A stretch of 64,000 nt of DNA from Mariniflexile jejuense (GTDB lineage Bacteria > Bacteroidota > Bacteroidia > Flavobacteriales > Flavobacteriaceae), in the NCBI RefSeq assembly GCF_042675665.1, contig NZ_JBHTJI010000001.1, forward strand, positions 1,054,001 through 1,118,000. The letters run 5' to 3'. Under the pieces are notes generated by a model. It was not told where the DNA came from and ran no database searches. It was given only the letters and a program-made list of their open reading frames with translations. Made by a program: the position numbers and the translations under genes. This document shows, one piece after another, positions 33,343-42,379 of the stretch. Position 1 is the first letter of the stretch; each line of letters begins with the position of its first letter.

Positions 33343-35922
33343 ATGAAAAAACTTTGTTTTATTTTCTTTTTTACCTGTGGAATTGCTTTTTCTCAAAATT
33401 TGGAAGAAGCTATTTATACCGCTGCCGAAACTTTTATAAGCACTAAAAATGAAACTTCACTAAAACTTTTAACCACACAAGAAACGACTTTTAAAAACCA
33501 AGTAAAAACCAAAGACGAACAATTAGCTTTGGTTTTTTTACAATGCCATAAAGCCTATTATTTAGATGAACATTCAAAACTAAAAGAAGCCATTTTTACT
33601 TATGAAGATGCTTTAAAACGTTTTAACAACAACGAACTTTCTAAGTTATCCGATTTTGATATTATTGAAAGTTGTTTAAAACCATTAGGCAATTTATATA
33701 CCAAAACGGGCGATTACACCAATGCCGTAAGTACCATAAACCAATACATTTTTTTAGCTGAAAAAAGCAAAAACACCAAGCATCAAATAAGTGGCGCTAT
33801 AAATTTGGCTAAACTATATCAAACTATTGGCAAGCACGAAACGGTTTTAAAAATTGTGGATGATGCTTTTAAATTTTCAAATAGTAACACAAATCAAAAA
33901 GCGCTGCTTCAAAGCATCAAAGCTTCTAGTTTAATCGCTTTAAATAAGTATGAAGCTGCGTCTTTTTCAAACAATTCCGTTTCAAAATTTGAAAACTTTA
34001 AAAACAATTACATCTTAGAATTTCAAAAAGGCAATTATGAAAACGCTTTAACTTCATTTAAAAAAGCCAAAGAATGTATTGCAGAAGCTAATTTTTCTAA
34101 AAGAGAATTAGCTAAATTTTATGTTGAAGAAGCGCAACTTCAATTCATTTTAAAAAACAACAACATAGCTTTAACTAGTTTGCAAAAAGCCATTAAACTA
34201 TTAATACCTAATTTAAAAAATGATGGCTTACCAACTAAAACCGATTTATATGCCGAAAACACGTTTATAGATATTTTTGATTTACAAGCATCTATTGAAA
34301 CCAATTCAAAAAAAGCATTGGATAGCTACAATTTAAGCTTTTATGTTTCCGAATTATTGCAAGAAAACTGGACATCGCAAGAGGCCAAAATTTTAAACGA
34401 AACCAACAACCGCATAAGGAGTGAAAATTGTATTGAATTGCTTTACAATATGTATAATCAAACCAAAAACAAAGCATTTTTGTTTGAAGCATTTCAATAT
34501 TCTGAAAGCAGTAAAGTTTCCATTTTAAAATCCATCAATCAGAAAAAAAAGCGTTTACAACAACACCCAAATGATGATTTGCTACTTAAAGAATTTCAAT
34601 TAATTAAAAACCAAGAACATTACACCAATTTAATTATAAGAGAACAACTTGGTAACAATCAATCACAAAAAATAAATGCTTTAAGCGAAAAACTAACTGC
34701 AATAAGTCTTGAATTAAAAGCTTTAAAACCAAATATTGAAAAAAAATATCCCGAAAGGAAAAACACCTATACTTTAGAAACTGTTCAGAAAAAATTAAAC
34801 AAAGACAAAGCGGTTTTAGTAGCGTATTTCTATGGAAAAAACACTGTTTATCAATTTATTATTTCTGAAAATGACATTACTGTTAAAAGCTTCAATTTAA
34901 CCAATGAAACCAAGCAAAGCATCATTAGTTTTATTCATTTGTTTGATGACGCTTCCATTATAAATAATGATATAAGTAATTATACAAATCGAGCGTTTAA
35001 TATGTTTAATTTGCTGAAATTAAACACGATTTCAACCTATAAAAACGTGGTAATTATTCCTGATGGCTTGTTAAATTTTATTCCTTTTGAGGCATTACTA
35101 TCATCAAAAACCAATACAACGTTGTTTGAAAAGATGCCTTTTATTATTAAAAATAAAACTATTGCGTATAATTCTAGTGTACAATTTTATTTAACTGAAA
35201 ATCAAAAAAATAACAAAACCGATTTACTAGGTTTTTTCCCGGTATTTGAAAATAGCAACCAAAAACTCACCTATTCCATTGATGAGGCACATGCGATTGA
35301 GAAGGAAATGACATCAACAATTTTAATGAATGCCGAAGCTTCAAAAGAAAATTTCTTAAAGGAAGCTTCTAATTTTGGTGTTCTGCATCTATCAACACAT
35401 GCCAGTAGTGGCGATTTTATAATACCTGCAAACCTATCATTTCATGATGATACTATGTTTTTAAACGAACTTTATAGTTTAGATTTAAATACAAATTTGG
35501 TGGTTTTAAGTGCTTGCGAAACGGGTATTGGCAAACTATACAAAGGTGAAGGAGCAATGAGTATTGCTCGCGGATTTCAATATGCTGGTGCAGAAAATTT
35601 GGTTTTTACACTGTGGCAAATAAACGATTTATCAACCTCGCAAATTATGCAATCGTTTTATGAAAATTACAGCGATTCGAAATCGGCTTTCTTTGCAAAC
35701 CAGCAATCAAAAATCGATTATTTAAAAAATGAAACCATTAGTAACGCAAAAAAATCGCCTTATTACTGGAGTTCCTTTGTATATTATGGCAAACTTGAAC
35801 CTGCAAAATCAAATAACATCCTATTTTATATAATTTTTAGCATCGCATTAGGTTTGATTGTGTTACTTTTATTTTTGAAATACAGAAAACATGACAGAAA
35901 CGCTTCAAGAATTTCTCCTTAA
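33343..35922 (+). CDS. Exported, membrane-anchored TPR-CHAT cysteine protease
   Basis: 859 residues. Signal peptide (MKKLCFIFFFTCGIAFSQ), then helical TPR-type repeats (about 40-390), a helical stretch (about 400-480) and a CHAT domain (about 500-810). The catalytic dyad is intact: H686 in VLHLSTHAS and C725 in VLSACETG, followed by GEGAMSIARGFQYAGAENLVFTLWQIND. A C-terminal membrane helix (about 825-846) and a basic tail follow. The topology puts TPR and CHAT on the periplasmic side. CHAT proteins are caspase-like; TPR-CHAT is also the protease of type III-E CRISPR, but no CRISPR gene is here. The 3' end overlaps the retropepsin frame by 32 bases. Confidence 0.88.
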   Translation: MKKLCFIFFFTCGIAFSQNLEEAIYTAAETFISTKNETSLKLLTTQETTFKNQVKTKDEQLALVFLQCHKAYYLDEHSKLKEAIFTYEDALKRFNNNELSKLSDFDIIESCLKPLGNLYTKTGDYTNAVSTINQYIFLAEKSKNTKHQISGAINLAKLYQTIGKHETVLKIVDDAFKFSNSNTNQKALLQSIKASSLIALNKYEAASFSNNSVSKFENFKNNYILEFQKGNYENALTSFKKAKECIAEANFSKRELAKFYVEEAQLQFILKNNNIALTSLQKAIKLLIPNLKNDGLPTKTDLYAENTFIDIFDLQASIETNSKKALDSYNLSFYVSELLQENWTSQEAKILNETNNRIRSENCIELLYNMYNQTKNKAFLFEAFQYSESSKVSILKSINQKKKRLQQHPNDDLLLKEFQLIKNQEHYTNLIIREQLGNNQSQKINALSEKLTAISLELKALKPNIEKKYPERKNTYTLETVQKKLNKDKAVLVAYFYGKNTVYQFIISENDITVKSFNLTNETKQSIISFIHLFDDASIINNDISNYTNRAFNMFNLLKLNTISTYKNVVIIPDGLLNFIPFEALLSSKTNTTLFEKMPFIIKNKTIAYNSSVQFYLTENQKNNKTDLLGFFPVFENSNQKLTYSIDEAHAIEKEMTSTILMNAEASKENFLKEASNFGVLHLSTHASSGDFIIPANLSFHDDTMFLNELYSLDLNTNLVVLSACETGIGKLYKGEGAMSIARGFQYAGAENLVFTLWQINDLSTSQIMQSFYENYSDSKSAFFANQQSKIDYLKNETISNAKKSPYYWSSFVYYGKLEPAKSNNILFYIIFSIALGLIVLLLFLKYRKHDRNASRISP

Positions 35923-36334
35923 TAAAGGTTACATTCGAGTAAAGTTACGCCTTACTAAAACAAATCATTTTGAAATAAAAGCAACTTTAAATGGAATTAA
36001 AGGACGTTTTATTTTAGATACTGGCGCATCAAATTCGTGCGTTGGTTTTGAAGCTGTTGATAATTTTAATCTAAAAGTAAAGGATTCAAATATTATGGCT
36101 GCTGGTGCTGGTGCTATTAATATGGAAACAAAAATGTCCAACAAAAACAAGGTTAAAATTGGCAAATGGGAAAGTAACAAAATTGTATTGGTACTTTTTA
36201 ATTTAACACATGTAAATACGGCCTTAATAAATCATAAATCCAAACCCGTTGATGGTATTATTGGTGCCGATATTTTAAAAAAATCAAACGCTGTTATTGA
36301 TTATGAAAAGAAATACTTATACTTAAAATTGTAA
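35891..36334 (+). CDS. Retropepsin-like aspartic protease
   Basis: 147-residue single-domain protease of the retropepsin type, active as a dimer. Active-site motif ILDTGAS with D43, flap-like region AAGAGAINM, and the second hydrophobic-hydrophobic-Gly element VDGIIGADILKK. No signal peptide, so cytoplasmic. It starts inside the last 32 bases of the CHAT gene, so the two are translationally linked; the true start could be slightly later. With CHAT it places proteases on both sides of the inner membrane. Substrate unknown. Confidence 0.85.
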   Translation: MTETLQEFLLNKGYIRVKLRLTKTNHFEIKATLNGIKGRFILDTGASNSCVGFEAVDNFNLKVKDSNIMAAGAGAINMETKMSNKNKVKIGKWESNKIVLVLFNLTHVNTALINHKSKPVDGIIGADILKKSNAVIDYEKKYLYLKL

Positions 36335-36384
36335 TATTTATTATATTTACCTTTAAATTAATAGCATTTAACTCCCTATAATTA

Positions 36385-37014
36385 ATGAATACTTCTATTG
36401 TAATTGCTGATGACCATCCGCTAATGCTACGTGGTTTAACAGATTTTTTAACCTCAAAAGGATTTAATATTATTGGAAGTGCTGAAGATGGCAATACCGC
36501 ATACAATCTTATAGTAAAATTAAAACCTGAAATTGCTATTCTTGATATTAGAATGCCTCATAAAACAGGTTTAGAAATTGCTGAAGATTGCAAAAAAAAC
36601 AACCTACCTACTAAAATTATATTAATCACTTTTGATAAAGAAGAAGCTCTTTTTGATCAAGCAAAAGCATTTAATGTTTATGGCTACATTTTAAAGGAAT
36701 TTGCAGTAGAAGAAATTGAAATATGCATAAAACATATTTTGAAAAACAAACCTTATTTTAGTGAAGAAATAGCATCTTATTTGAACCAAAATTCAAATAC
36801 AAAATCTGAAAAACTTGAATTACTTACTAAAACAGAAATGAAAATTATTAAGTTAATTTCTAATGGTAATTTAAGTAACGATATTGCTGATGAACTATCA
36901 ATATCTGTTCGCACAGTTGAAAAACACCGAAGCAACATACTTGCCAAATTAGAATTAGAAAACAAACCCAATTCTTTATCTATTTGGGCAAATATTAATA
37001 AACACCATTTATAA
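36385..37014 (+). CDS. NarL/FixJ-type response regulator (orphan)
   Basis: 209 residues. Receiver domain with acidic pair D9-D10, phosphorylation site D54 (ILDIRMP) and the conserved Lys in YILKE. A C-terminal LuxR-type HTH follows (LTKTEMKIIKLISNGNLSNDIADELSISVRTVEKHRSNILAKL). No histidine kinase is in the window. A TACCTTTA box in the 50-base gap before it suggests its own promoter. Its stop codon is adjacent to a 26-base near-palindrome that recurs 143 bases on, which may be its own binding site. Confidence 0.93.
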   Translation: MNTSIVIADDHPLMLRGLTDFLTSKGFNIIGSAEDGNTAYNLIVKLKPEIAILDIRMPHKTGLEIAEDCKKNNLPTKIILITFDKEEALFDQAKAFNVYGYILKEFAVEEIEICIKHILKNKPYFSEEIASYLNQNSNTKSEKLELLTKTEMKIIKLISNGNLSNDIADELSISVRTVEKHRSNILAKLELENKPNSLSIWANINKHHL

Positions 37015-37065
37015 AAAATACGTAGTACTGCGTATTTTTTATATCCTTTAAACAACTTACCTTTA
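37014..37065 (+). promoter_or_regulatory. Palindrome-plus-promoter unit, copy 1
   Basis: Arms AAAAATACG (37014-37022) and CGTATTTTT (37031-37039) flank TAGTACTG, itself nearly palindromic. A TACCTTTA -7-like box follows at 37058-37065, 31.5 bases from the centre. It could be a regulator site upstream of a promoter, or partly serve as the terminator of the response regulator gene. The next 90 bases hold a stem (GGCTTTAAG / CTTAAAGC) and no gene I can support. Confidence 0.5.
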
Positions 37066-37156
37066 CAGTGCTATTAATTAGTTCTTAGGGAGAATTAAAA
37101 GAAGGCTTTAAGTGTAATGCTTAAAGCTTTCTGCATTTATATACCTTGCTAAACCC

Positions 37157-37208
37157 AAAAATACGTAGTACTGCGTATTTTTTTTCACCTAACCAAAACT
37201 TACCTTTA
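37157..37208 (+). promoter_or_regulatory. Palindrome-plus-promoter unit, copy 2
   Basis: Arms AAAAATACG (37157-37165) and CGTATTTTT (37174-37182) with the same TAGTACTG centre, then TACCTTTA at 37201-37208, again 31.5 bases from the centre. Sequence after the box (TGCTATTAATTA) also matches copy 1. It lies about 100 bases before the 33-residue gene. Confidence 0.55.
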
Positions 37209-37307
37209 CACTGCTATTAATTAATTATTTTGTGAAGTTATACATGTAAACCGCTTAAGTATTAATAGTGGTTTACAATAAAATTTCATTAAACCTAAAG
37301 CAATATT

Positions 37308-37409
37308 ATGGAAAAAGACAATAGTTTTTTGGACAAATACTTTATTATTGGACTAATCACTTTAGTTGTTATTGTAATTGCCATAAACATTTTCTATTGC
37401 TTAGCATAG
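37308..37409 (+). CDS. 33-residue single-helix membrane peptide
   Basis: ATG at 37308 to TAG at 37409. A charged N terminus (MEKDNSFLDK) leads into a hydrophobic helix (YFIIGLITLVVIVIAINIF) and a short end with one cysteine. It has the form of a small bacterial membrane protein. Support comes from context: it lies between palindrome/promoter copy 2 and a 16-bp terminator, with a stem TGTAAACC/GGTTTACA in its leader, so this stretch is very probably transcribed. No homologue is known to me; it might instead be a regulatory RNA. Confidence 0.5.
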   Translation: MEKDNSFLDKYFIIGLITLVVIVIAINIFYCLA

Positions 37410-37430
37410 CATAGCTTTTAGTTTTCAATT

Positions 37431-37470
37431 AAAAAGGAGCTAACATAGTTTTATGTTAGCTCCTTTTTTT
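37431..37470 (+). terminator. Strong terminator after the 33-residue gene
   Basis: A perfect 16-bp stem, AAAAAGGAGCTAACAT (37431-37446) with its reverse complement at 37453-37468, 6-base loop, then a T-run. One of the strongest hairpins in the window. Confidence 0.9.
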
Positions 37471-37479
37471 TATTAGCAA

Positions 37480-37515
37480 AAAAAAGAGTTATAACATAAA
37501 TGCCAACTCTTTTTT
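37480..37515 (-). terminator. Terminator of the sucA-odhB operon
   Basis: AAAAAAGAGTT (37480-37490) pairs with AACTCTTTTTT (37505-37515), just after the odhB stop. On the minus strand the second arm runs into a T-run. Confidence 0.75.
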
Positions 37516-37536
37516 ATATTTATTAAAAACGATTTT

Positions 37537-38748
37537 TTAAAGTTCTAAAGCCTTTTTAATATCGTTATTCATTAACAATTCCGTTGGATTTTCTAAAGCT
37601 TCTTTTACAGCTACTAAAAACCCAACACTTTCTTTCCCATCAATAATTCTGTGGTCGTATGAAAGTGCTACATACATAATAGGACGAATTTCAACTTTCC
37701 CGTTAACAGCTACAGGACGCTCTACAATATTATGCATTCCTAAAATTCCACTTTGTGGTGGGTTAATAATTGGCGTAGATAACATACTACCAAAAACACC
37801 TCCATTTGTAATAGTGAATGTACCACCAGTCATTTCATCAACAGTAATTTGACCATCACGAGCACGAATTGCTAAACGTTTTATTTCAGCTTCAACACCT
37901 CTAAAACTTAAGTTTTCAGCATTTCTAACTACAGGCACCATCAATCCTTTAGGTCCAGAAACTGCAATACTAATATCGCAAAAATCGTAACTAAGCATTT
38001 CGTTACCATCAATCATTGAGTTTACTGCTGGATACATTTTTAATGCTCTTACTACAGCAAGTGTAAAGAAACTCATAAACCCTAAACCAACATTATGCTT
38101 GTTTTTAAAAGTGTCTTTATATTCTTCTCTTAAAGCAAAAATTGGCGACATATCAACCTCGTTAAAGGTAGTTAACATCGCTGTTGTATTTTTCACTTCA
38201 ACCAAACGTTCTGCTACTTTACGACGTAGCATAGACATTTTACTTCTTGAAGTACCTCTACTACCTCCAGTTGGCGTTCCCATAGAAGGTACTGCACTTA
38301 CAGCATCTTCTTTAGTTACACGACCATCTTTTCCTGTTCCAGAAACTGATGATGCATCCATTCCTTTTTCAGCTAAAATCTTTTTAGCAGCAGGACTTGC
38401 TGTACCTGTTGCGTATGTTTTAGTTTCTGCTACAACTGGTTTTGGAGCTTCAGCTTTAGGTGCTTCTTCTTTCTTTTCTTGTTTTGGTGCTTCTGCGCCT
38501 TCAGGTTTTGAAGCGCTAGTATCAATTAAACATACTACCGCGCCAACTGCAACTGCATCACCTTCTTCAGCTTTAAGTGTAATAATTCCACTAGCTTCAG
38601 CAGGAAGTTCTAAGGTTGCTTTATCGCTATCTACTTCAGCAATAGCTTGATCTTTTTCAACATAATCGCCATCTTGAACTAACCAAGTTGCAATTTCAAC
38701 TTCTTTTATCGATTCGCCTGGTGAAGGCACTTTCATTTCTAAAATCAT
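37537..38748 (-). CDS. odhB: Dihydrolipoyllysine-residue succinyltransferase (2-oxoglutarate dehydrogenase E2)
   Basis: 403 residues. Lipoyl domain with EVDSDKATLE (lipoylated Lys near 43), an Ala/Pro/Lys-rich linker, the peripheral subunit-binding domain (PAAKKILAEKGMDASSVSG) and the catalytic domain ending ALSYDHRIIDG with H366 and D370. It transfers the succinyl group to CoA in the TCA cycle. It follows sucA by 46 bases on the same strand. Also called sucB. Confidence 0.95.
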   Translation of the reverse strand: MILEMKVPSPGESIKEVEIATWLVQDGDYVEKDQAIAEVDSDKATLELPAEASGIITLKAEEGDAVAVGAVVCLIDTSASKPEGAEAPKQEKKEEAPKAEAPKPVVAETKTYATGTASPAAKKILAEKGMDASSVSGTGKDGRVTKEDAVSAVPSMGTPTGGSRGTSRSKMSMLRRKVAERLVEVKNTTAMLTTFNEVDMSPIFALREEYKDTFKNKHNVGLGFMSFFTLAVVRALKMYPAVNSMIDGNEMLSYDFCDISIAVSGPKGLMVPVVRNAENLSFRGVEAEIKRLAIRARDGQITVDEMTGGTFTITNGGVFGSMLSTPIINPPQSGILGMHNIVERPVAVNGKVEIRPIMYVALSYDHRIIDGKESVGFLVAVKEALENPTELLMNNDIKKALEL

Positions 38749-38794
38749 TGTTTCGTTTTTAATTTTTTAAGAGTTTTTCAACTCAACTTATATG

Positions 38795-41545
38795 TTATAC
38801 GATATCAAATACTTGGTCAACAACGCGTTGTTGTCTTCGTTTATCTCTAGTGCCAGATCCTGGAGCAGGAACAGAGCTGTATGGTCTTGAATTTACTTCT
38901 AGTTTTACAAAATCTAAGCGTTGTACTACATGGCTCCAAGCGCCCATGTTTTTTGGTTCTTCTTGAGCCCAAACATATTTTTTAACATTAGGATACTTCG
39001 CTATAACTTGTTTTATTTTTTCTTCATGAAGCGGGAATAACTGCTCCAATCTTATAAGTGCTATATTGTTGTTCTCTAATTTTTCACGTTGTGCTAATAA
39101 ATCATAATAGAATTTACCTGTACAGAACACTAATTTAGTAACATTTTTTGGATCTAATGTATCGTCAATTACTTCTTGAAATTCGCCAGTTGCTAATTCG
39201 TTTAAAGATGAAATAGCTTTTGGATGACGCAGCAAGCTTTTAGGAGTGAATACGATTAATGGTTTTCTAAAATCGCGTTTCATTTGTCTACGCAATAAAT
39301 GGAAAAAGTTTGCAGGCGTTGTACAATCGGCCACAATCATATTATCATCGGCGCATAATTGTAAATAACGTTCCATTCTTGCTGATGAGTGTTCTGAACC
39401 TTGACCTTCGTACCCATGAGGCAATAATACTACTATACCGTTTTGAGCTTTCCATTTATCTTCCGCCGCCGATAAATACTGGTCGAAAATAATTTGAGCA
39501 CCATTACTAAAATCACCAAACTGTGCTTCCCAAATAGTTAGTGTATTAGGGTTTGCCATAGCGTAACCATAATCAAAACCTAAGACACCATATTCAGATA
39601 AAAAGGAATTGTAAATATCCATTTTACCTTTATTTAGTGGGTTTGTATTTAGTAAATTAATTCGGTCTTCTGAAATTTCATCACGTAATATAGCATGACG
39701 GTGGCTAAACGTACCACGTTCAACATCTTGCCCTGATATACGAATGTTGAAACCTTCTTCTAATAAACTTCCGTAAGCTAAAGTTTCAGCCATACCCCAA
39801 TCTAAAGTATCAGTTTCAAAAACCATAGAAGCACGACCTTCTAAAATTCGTTCTGCTTTTCTAACAAACTTTACGCCTTCAGGAACGGTAGAAACTACTT
39901 TTGCAATGCCTTCTAAATTGTTTTTTGGATAGGTTGTATTTTCGGTTTGAAGCATTTCTTCAAGTCCTCTACGTGTAAAACCTTTCCAACGTTCTATCAT
40001 AAACTCTCTTACTTTTGAAGATTTCTCTTCTTTGGATTTTTCGTAAGCAGCTTCTAAAACATTTTTAAATTCTTCAGTAATACCATCGGTGTAGGCTTGA
40101 TCAATTGTTTTTTCTGCAATTAATTTATCTGAATATATTTGATATGGATTGTCGTGTTTTGCTATTTCTTTGTATAGTTTTGGCTGTGTAAAACGAGGTT
40201 CATCACCTTCATTATGACCATATTTTCTGTAACCCAATAAATCGATGTACACATCTTTTTTATAACGCATTCTATATGCCAAAGCCAATTCTACAGCATG
40301 TACCACAGCTTCAGCATCATCAGCATTTACGTGTAAAACTGGTGATAATGTTACTTTTGCAACATCGGTACAATAGGTACTTGATCGTGCATCTAAATAG
40401 TTGGTTGTAAACCCAATTTGGTTATTTACAACAATATGAAGTGTTCCACCTGTTTTATAACCATTTAGTTGACTCATTTGTGCTACTTCATACACAATAC
40501 CTTGACCTGCAATGGCAGCATCACCATGCACAATAATTGGTAAAATTTTAGAAGCATCACCATCATAATCAGAATCAATTTTTGCTCTTGTAATACCTTC
40601 TGCAACAGATGCTACTGTTTCTAAATGCGATGGATTTGGCACCAAATTCATCTTAATAGTTTTTCCGTTTTGGTAGGTTTTATCTAAAGTTAAACCTAGG
40701 TGGTATTTAACGTCGCCATCAAAATCTTGTTCTTCAAAATCTTTACCATCAAACTCGCTAAAAAGTTCGTGAACTGGTTTTCTAAAAATATTAACTAAAG
40801 TGCTTAAACGACCACGATGCGCCATTCCTAAAACACACTCTTTAACGCCATATTTTTCAACAGAAATGTATAATGTATTGCTTAACGCTGGAATTAATGA
40901 TTCGCCACCTTCTAAAGAAAAACGTTTTTGACCAACATATTTTGTTTGCAAAAAGTTTTCGAAAGTAACTGCTTGGTTTAATTTTGAGAGAATATATTTT
41001 TTGGTTTCCTCATCAAAATTTGGTTGATTATCGTTTACATTCAATTGGTTTTGCCACCACCCAATAACTTCTGGGTTTCGCAAGTACATGTACTCTACAC
41101 CAATAGAACTACAATAAATTTTATTTAAATGAACTAGTATTTCACGTAATGTTTGTGGGCCAATACCTAAAACTTCACCTGCATTAAATACAGTATCTAA
41201 ATCGTTTGCGCTAAGGCCGAAATTTTCAATAGCCAATGTAGGCTCGTAACTTCTGCGTTCGCGTACTGGGTTTGTTTTAGTAAACAAATGCCCACGCATT
41301 CTATAACCATCAATAAGCTTTACTACTTGAAACTCTTTTTGAAGTGATTCTGGCATTTGTGCTGAAACTGCAGGAACACTTTGAATAACATCTGGTTGTA
41401 ATCCGCTTTCTTCACTACCAAAATCGTACCCTTGAAAAAAGGCTCTCCAACTTGGCTCTACAGAATCAGGACTTTGTAAATATTGGTCGTATAAATCAGC
41501 AAAAAACGATGTATGTGCTGCGTTTAAAAAGGAAAATTTGTCCAT
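38795..41545 (-). CDS. sucA: 2-oxoglutarate dehydrogenase E1 component
   Basis: 916 residues, the normal length. ThDP-dependent decarboxylase. N-terminal helix MDKFSFLNAAHTSFFADLYDQY, the conserved GMAHRGRLSTLVN, the ThDP-binding IIVHGDAAIAGQGIVYE, NNQIGFTT and RYGHNEGDEP-like KYGHNEGDEPRFTQP, and the C-terminal GQDVERGTFSHRHA. First gene of the sucA-odhB operon. The minus strand carries TATTTTTG at 41585-41592, a possible -7 box. Confidence 0.96.
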   Translation of the reverse strand: MDKFSFLNAAHTSFFADLYDQYLQSPDSVEPSWRAFFQGYDFGSEESGLQPDVIQSVPAVSAQMPESLQKEFQVVKLIDGYRMRGHLFTKTNPVRERRSYEPTLAIENFGLSANDLDTVFNAGEVLGIGPQTLREILVHLNKIYCSSIGVEYMYLRNPEVIGWWQNQLNVNDNQPNFDEETKKYILSKLNQAVTFENFLQTKYVGQKRFSLEGGESLIPALSNTLYISVEKYGVKECVLGMAHRGRLSTLVNIFRKPVHELFSEFDGKDFEEQDFDGDVKYHLGLTLDKTYQNGKTIKMNLVPNPSHLETVASVAEGITRAKIDSDYDGDASKILPIIVHGDAAIAGQGIVYEVAQMSQLNGYKTGGTLHIVVNNQIGFTTNYLDARSSTYCTDVAKVTLSPVLHVNADDAEAVVHAVELALAYRMRYKKDVYIDLLGYRKYGHNEGDEPRFTQPKLYKEIAKHDNPYQIYSDKLIAEKTIDQAYTDGITEEFKNVLEAAYEKSKEEKSSKVREFMIERWKGFTRRGLEEMLQTENTTYPKNNLEGIAKVVSTVPEGVKFVRKAERILEGRASMVFETDTLDWGMAETLAYGSLLEEGFNIRISGQDVERGTFSHRHAILRDEISEDRINLLNTNPLNKGKMDIYNSFLSEYGVLGFDYGYAMANPNTLTIWEAQFGDFSNGAQIIFDQYLSAAEDKWKAQNGIVVLLPHGYEGQGSEHSSARMERYLQLCADDNMIVADCTTPANFFHLLRRQMKRDFRKPLIVFTPKSLLRHPKAISSLNELATGEFQEVIDDTLDPKNVTKLVFCTGKFYYDLLAQREKLENNNIALIRLEQLFPLHEEKIKQVIAKYPNVKKYVWAQEEPKNMGAWSHVVQRLDFVKLEVNSRPYSSVPAPGSGTRDKRRQQRVVDQVFDIV

Positions 41546-41584
41546 TATTATTTTTAATACACTTAATTTAAATCAAATTTTGGG

Positions 41585-41592
41585 CAAAAATA
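41585..41592 (-). promoter_or_regulatory. Possible sucA -7 box
   Basis: Minus strand TATTTTTG, a TAnnTTTG match about 40 bases upstream of sucA. No well-spaced TTTG partner, so tentative. Confidence 0.4.
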
Positions 41593-41701
41593 CAACTTTT
41601 ACCAAAATTAGATGTTTCTTTTGTTATATTTATAAACGCGCTATAACCGTTATATCAATAAGTTAATTTTTTGTGTTAATTTTTTAAAGATTTCTAATTA
41701 T

Positions 41702-42232
41702 ATGAAGACATTTTCTTTAATCATTAAAATTACAATCGTGTTTTTTGCGATTTTCTCTTGCAATACTAATCGTTTAAACGCTCAACAAAGTGATTCTACA
41801 TTTTGGCGTAATGTTCGTTTTGGCGGTGGTATAGGACTAAGTTTTGGCGATGGTTTTTTTAGCGGCACTTTAGCACCAAGTGCGATTTATGAATTTAATA
41901 ACCAAGTTGCATTAGGCGTTGGTTTGAACGGTACTTACAACAAACAAAAAGATTTTTACAAATCGACCATTTTAGGCGGTAGCTTAATTGGTTTATTTAG
42001 CCCTATAAACAACATACAACTATCGGCTGAATTGGAACAACTTCATGTAAACCGTTGTTTCGATAGTTCTATAAATATAGAAAACGACACGTATTGGTCG
42101 CCTGCCTTATTTGTAGGTGCTGGCTATAGAAATGGCAATGTAACTTTTGGAATAAGATACGACCTTCTGTATGATGAAAACAAAAGTGTTTATGCCGATG
42201 CTTTGACGCCTTTTGTGAGATTTTATTTTTAA
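41702..42232 (+). CDS. Small outer-membrane beta-barrel protein
   Basis: 176 residues with an N-terminal signal (MKTFSLIIKITIVFFAIFSC, possibly a lipoprotein at C20) and a compact barrel pattern: RFGGGIGLSFGDGF, LAPSAIYEFNNQVALGVGLNG, AELEQLHV, LFVGAGYRNGNVTFGIRYDLL, ending FVRFYF. It resembles small Bacteroidota porin-like barrels. Function unknown. Divergent from sucA. Confidence 0.75.
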   Translation: MKTFSLIIKITIVFFAIFSCNTNRLNAQQSDSTFWRNVRFGGGIGLSFGDGFFSGTLAPSAIYEFNNQVALGVGLNGTYNKQKDFYKSTILGGSLIGLFSPINNIQLSAELEQLHVNRCFDSSINIENDTYWSPALFVGAGYRNGNVTFGIRYDLLYDENKSVYADALTPFVRFYF

Positions 42233-42379
42233 TTGCACATCATAAATTCTTATTCAAATTTATATTCAATTTATTAAGCGTTTTAACAACCTCAATTCTT
42301 GTTCATTTTTCATTAGAGGCAAGCTATTAAAATTTTAAAAATACTTCTTCATTTTATATAATTAAATAGTAATAATTAT

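Noticed and set aside
33343..35922. Type III-E CRISPR (gRAMP) association of the TPR-CHAT protein
   Set aside because: No repeat-spacer array or cas gene was seen; the protein also has a signal peptide, unlike the CRISPR-linked form.
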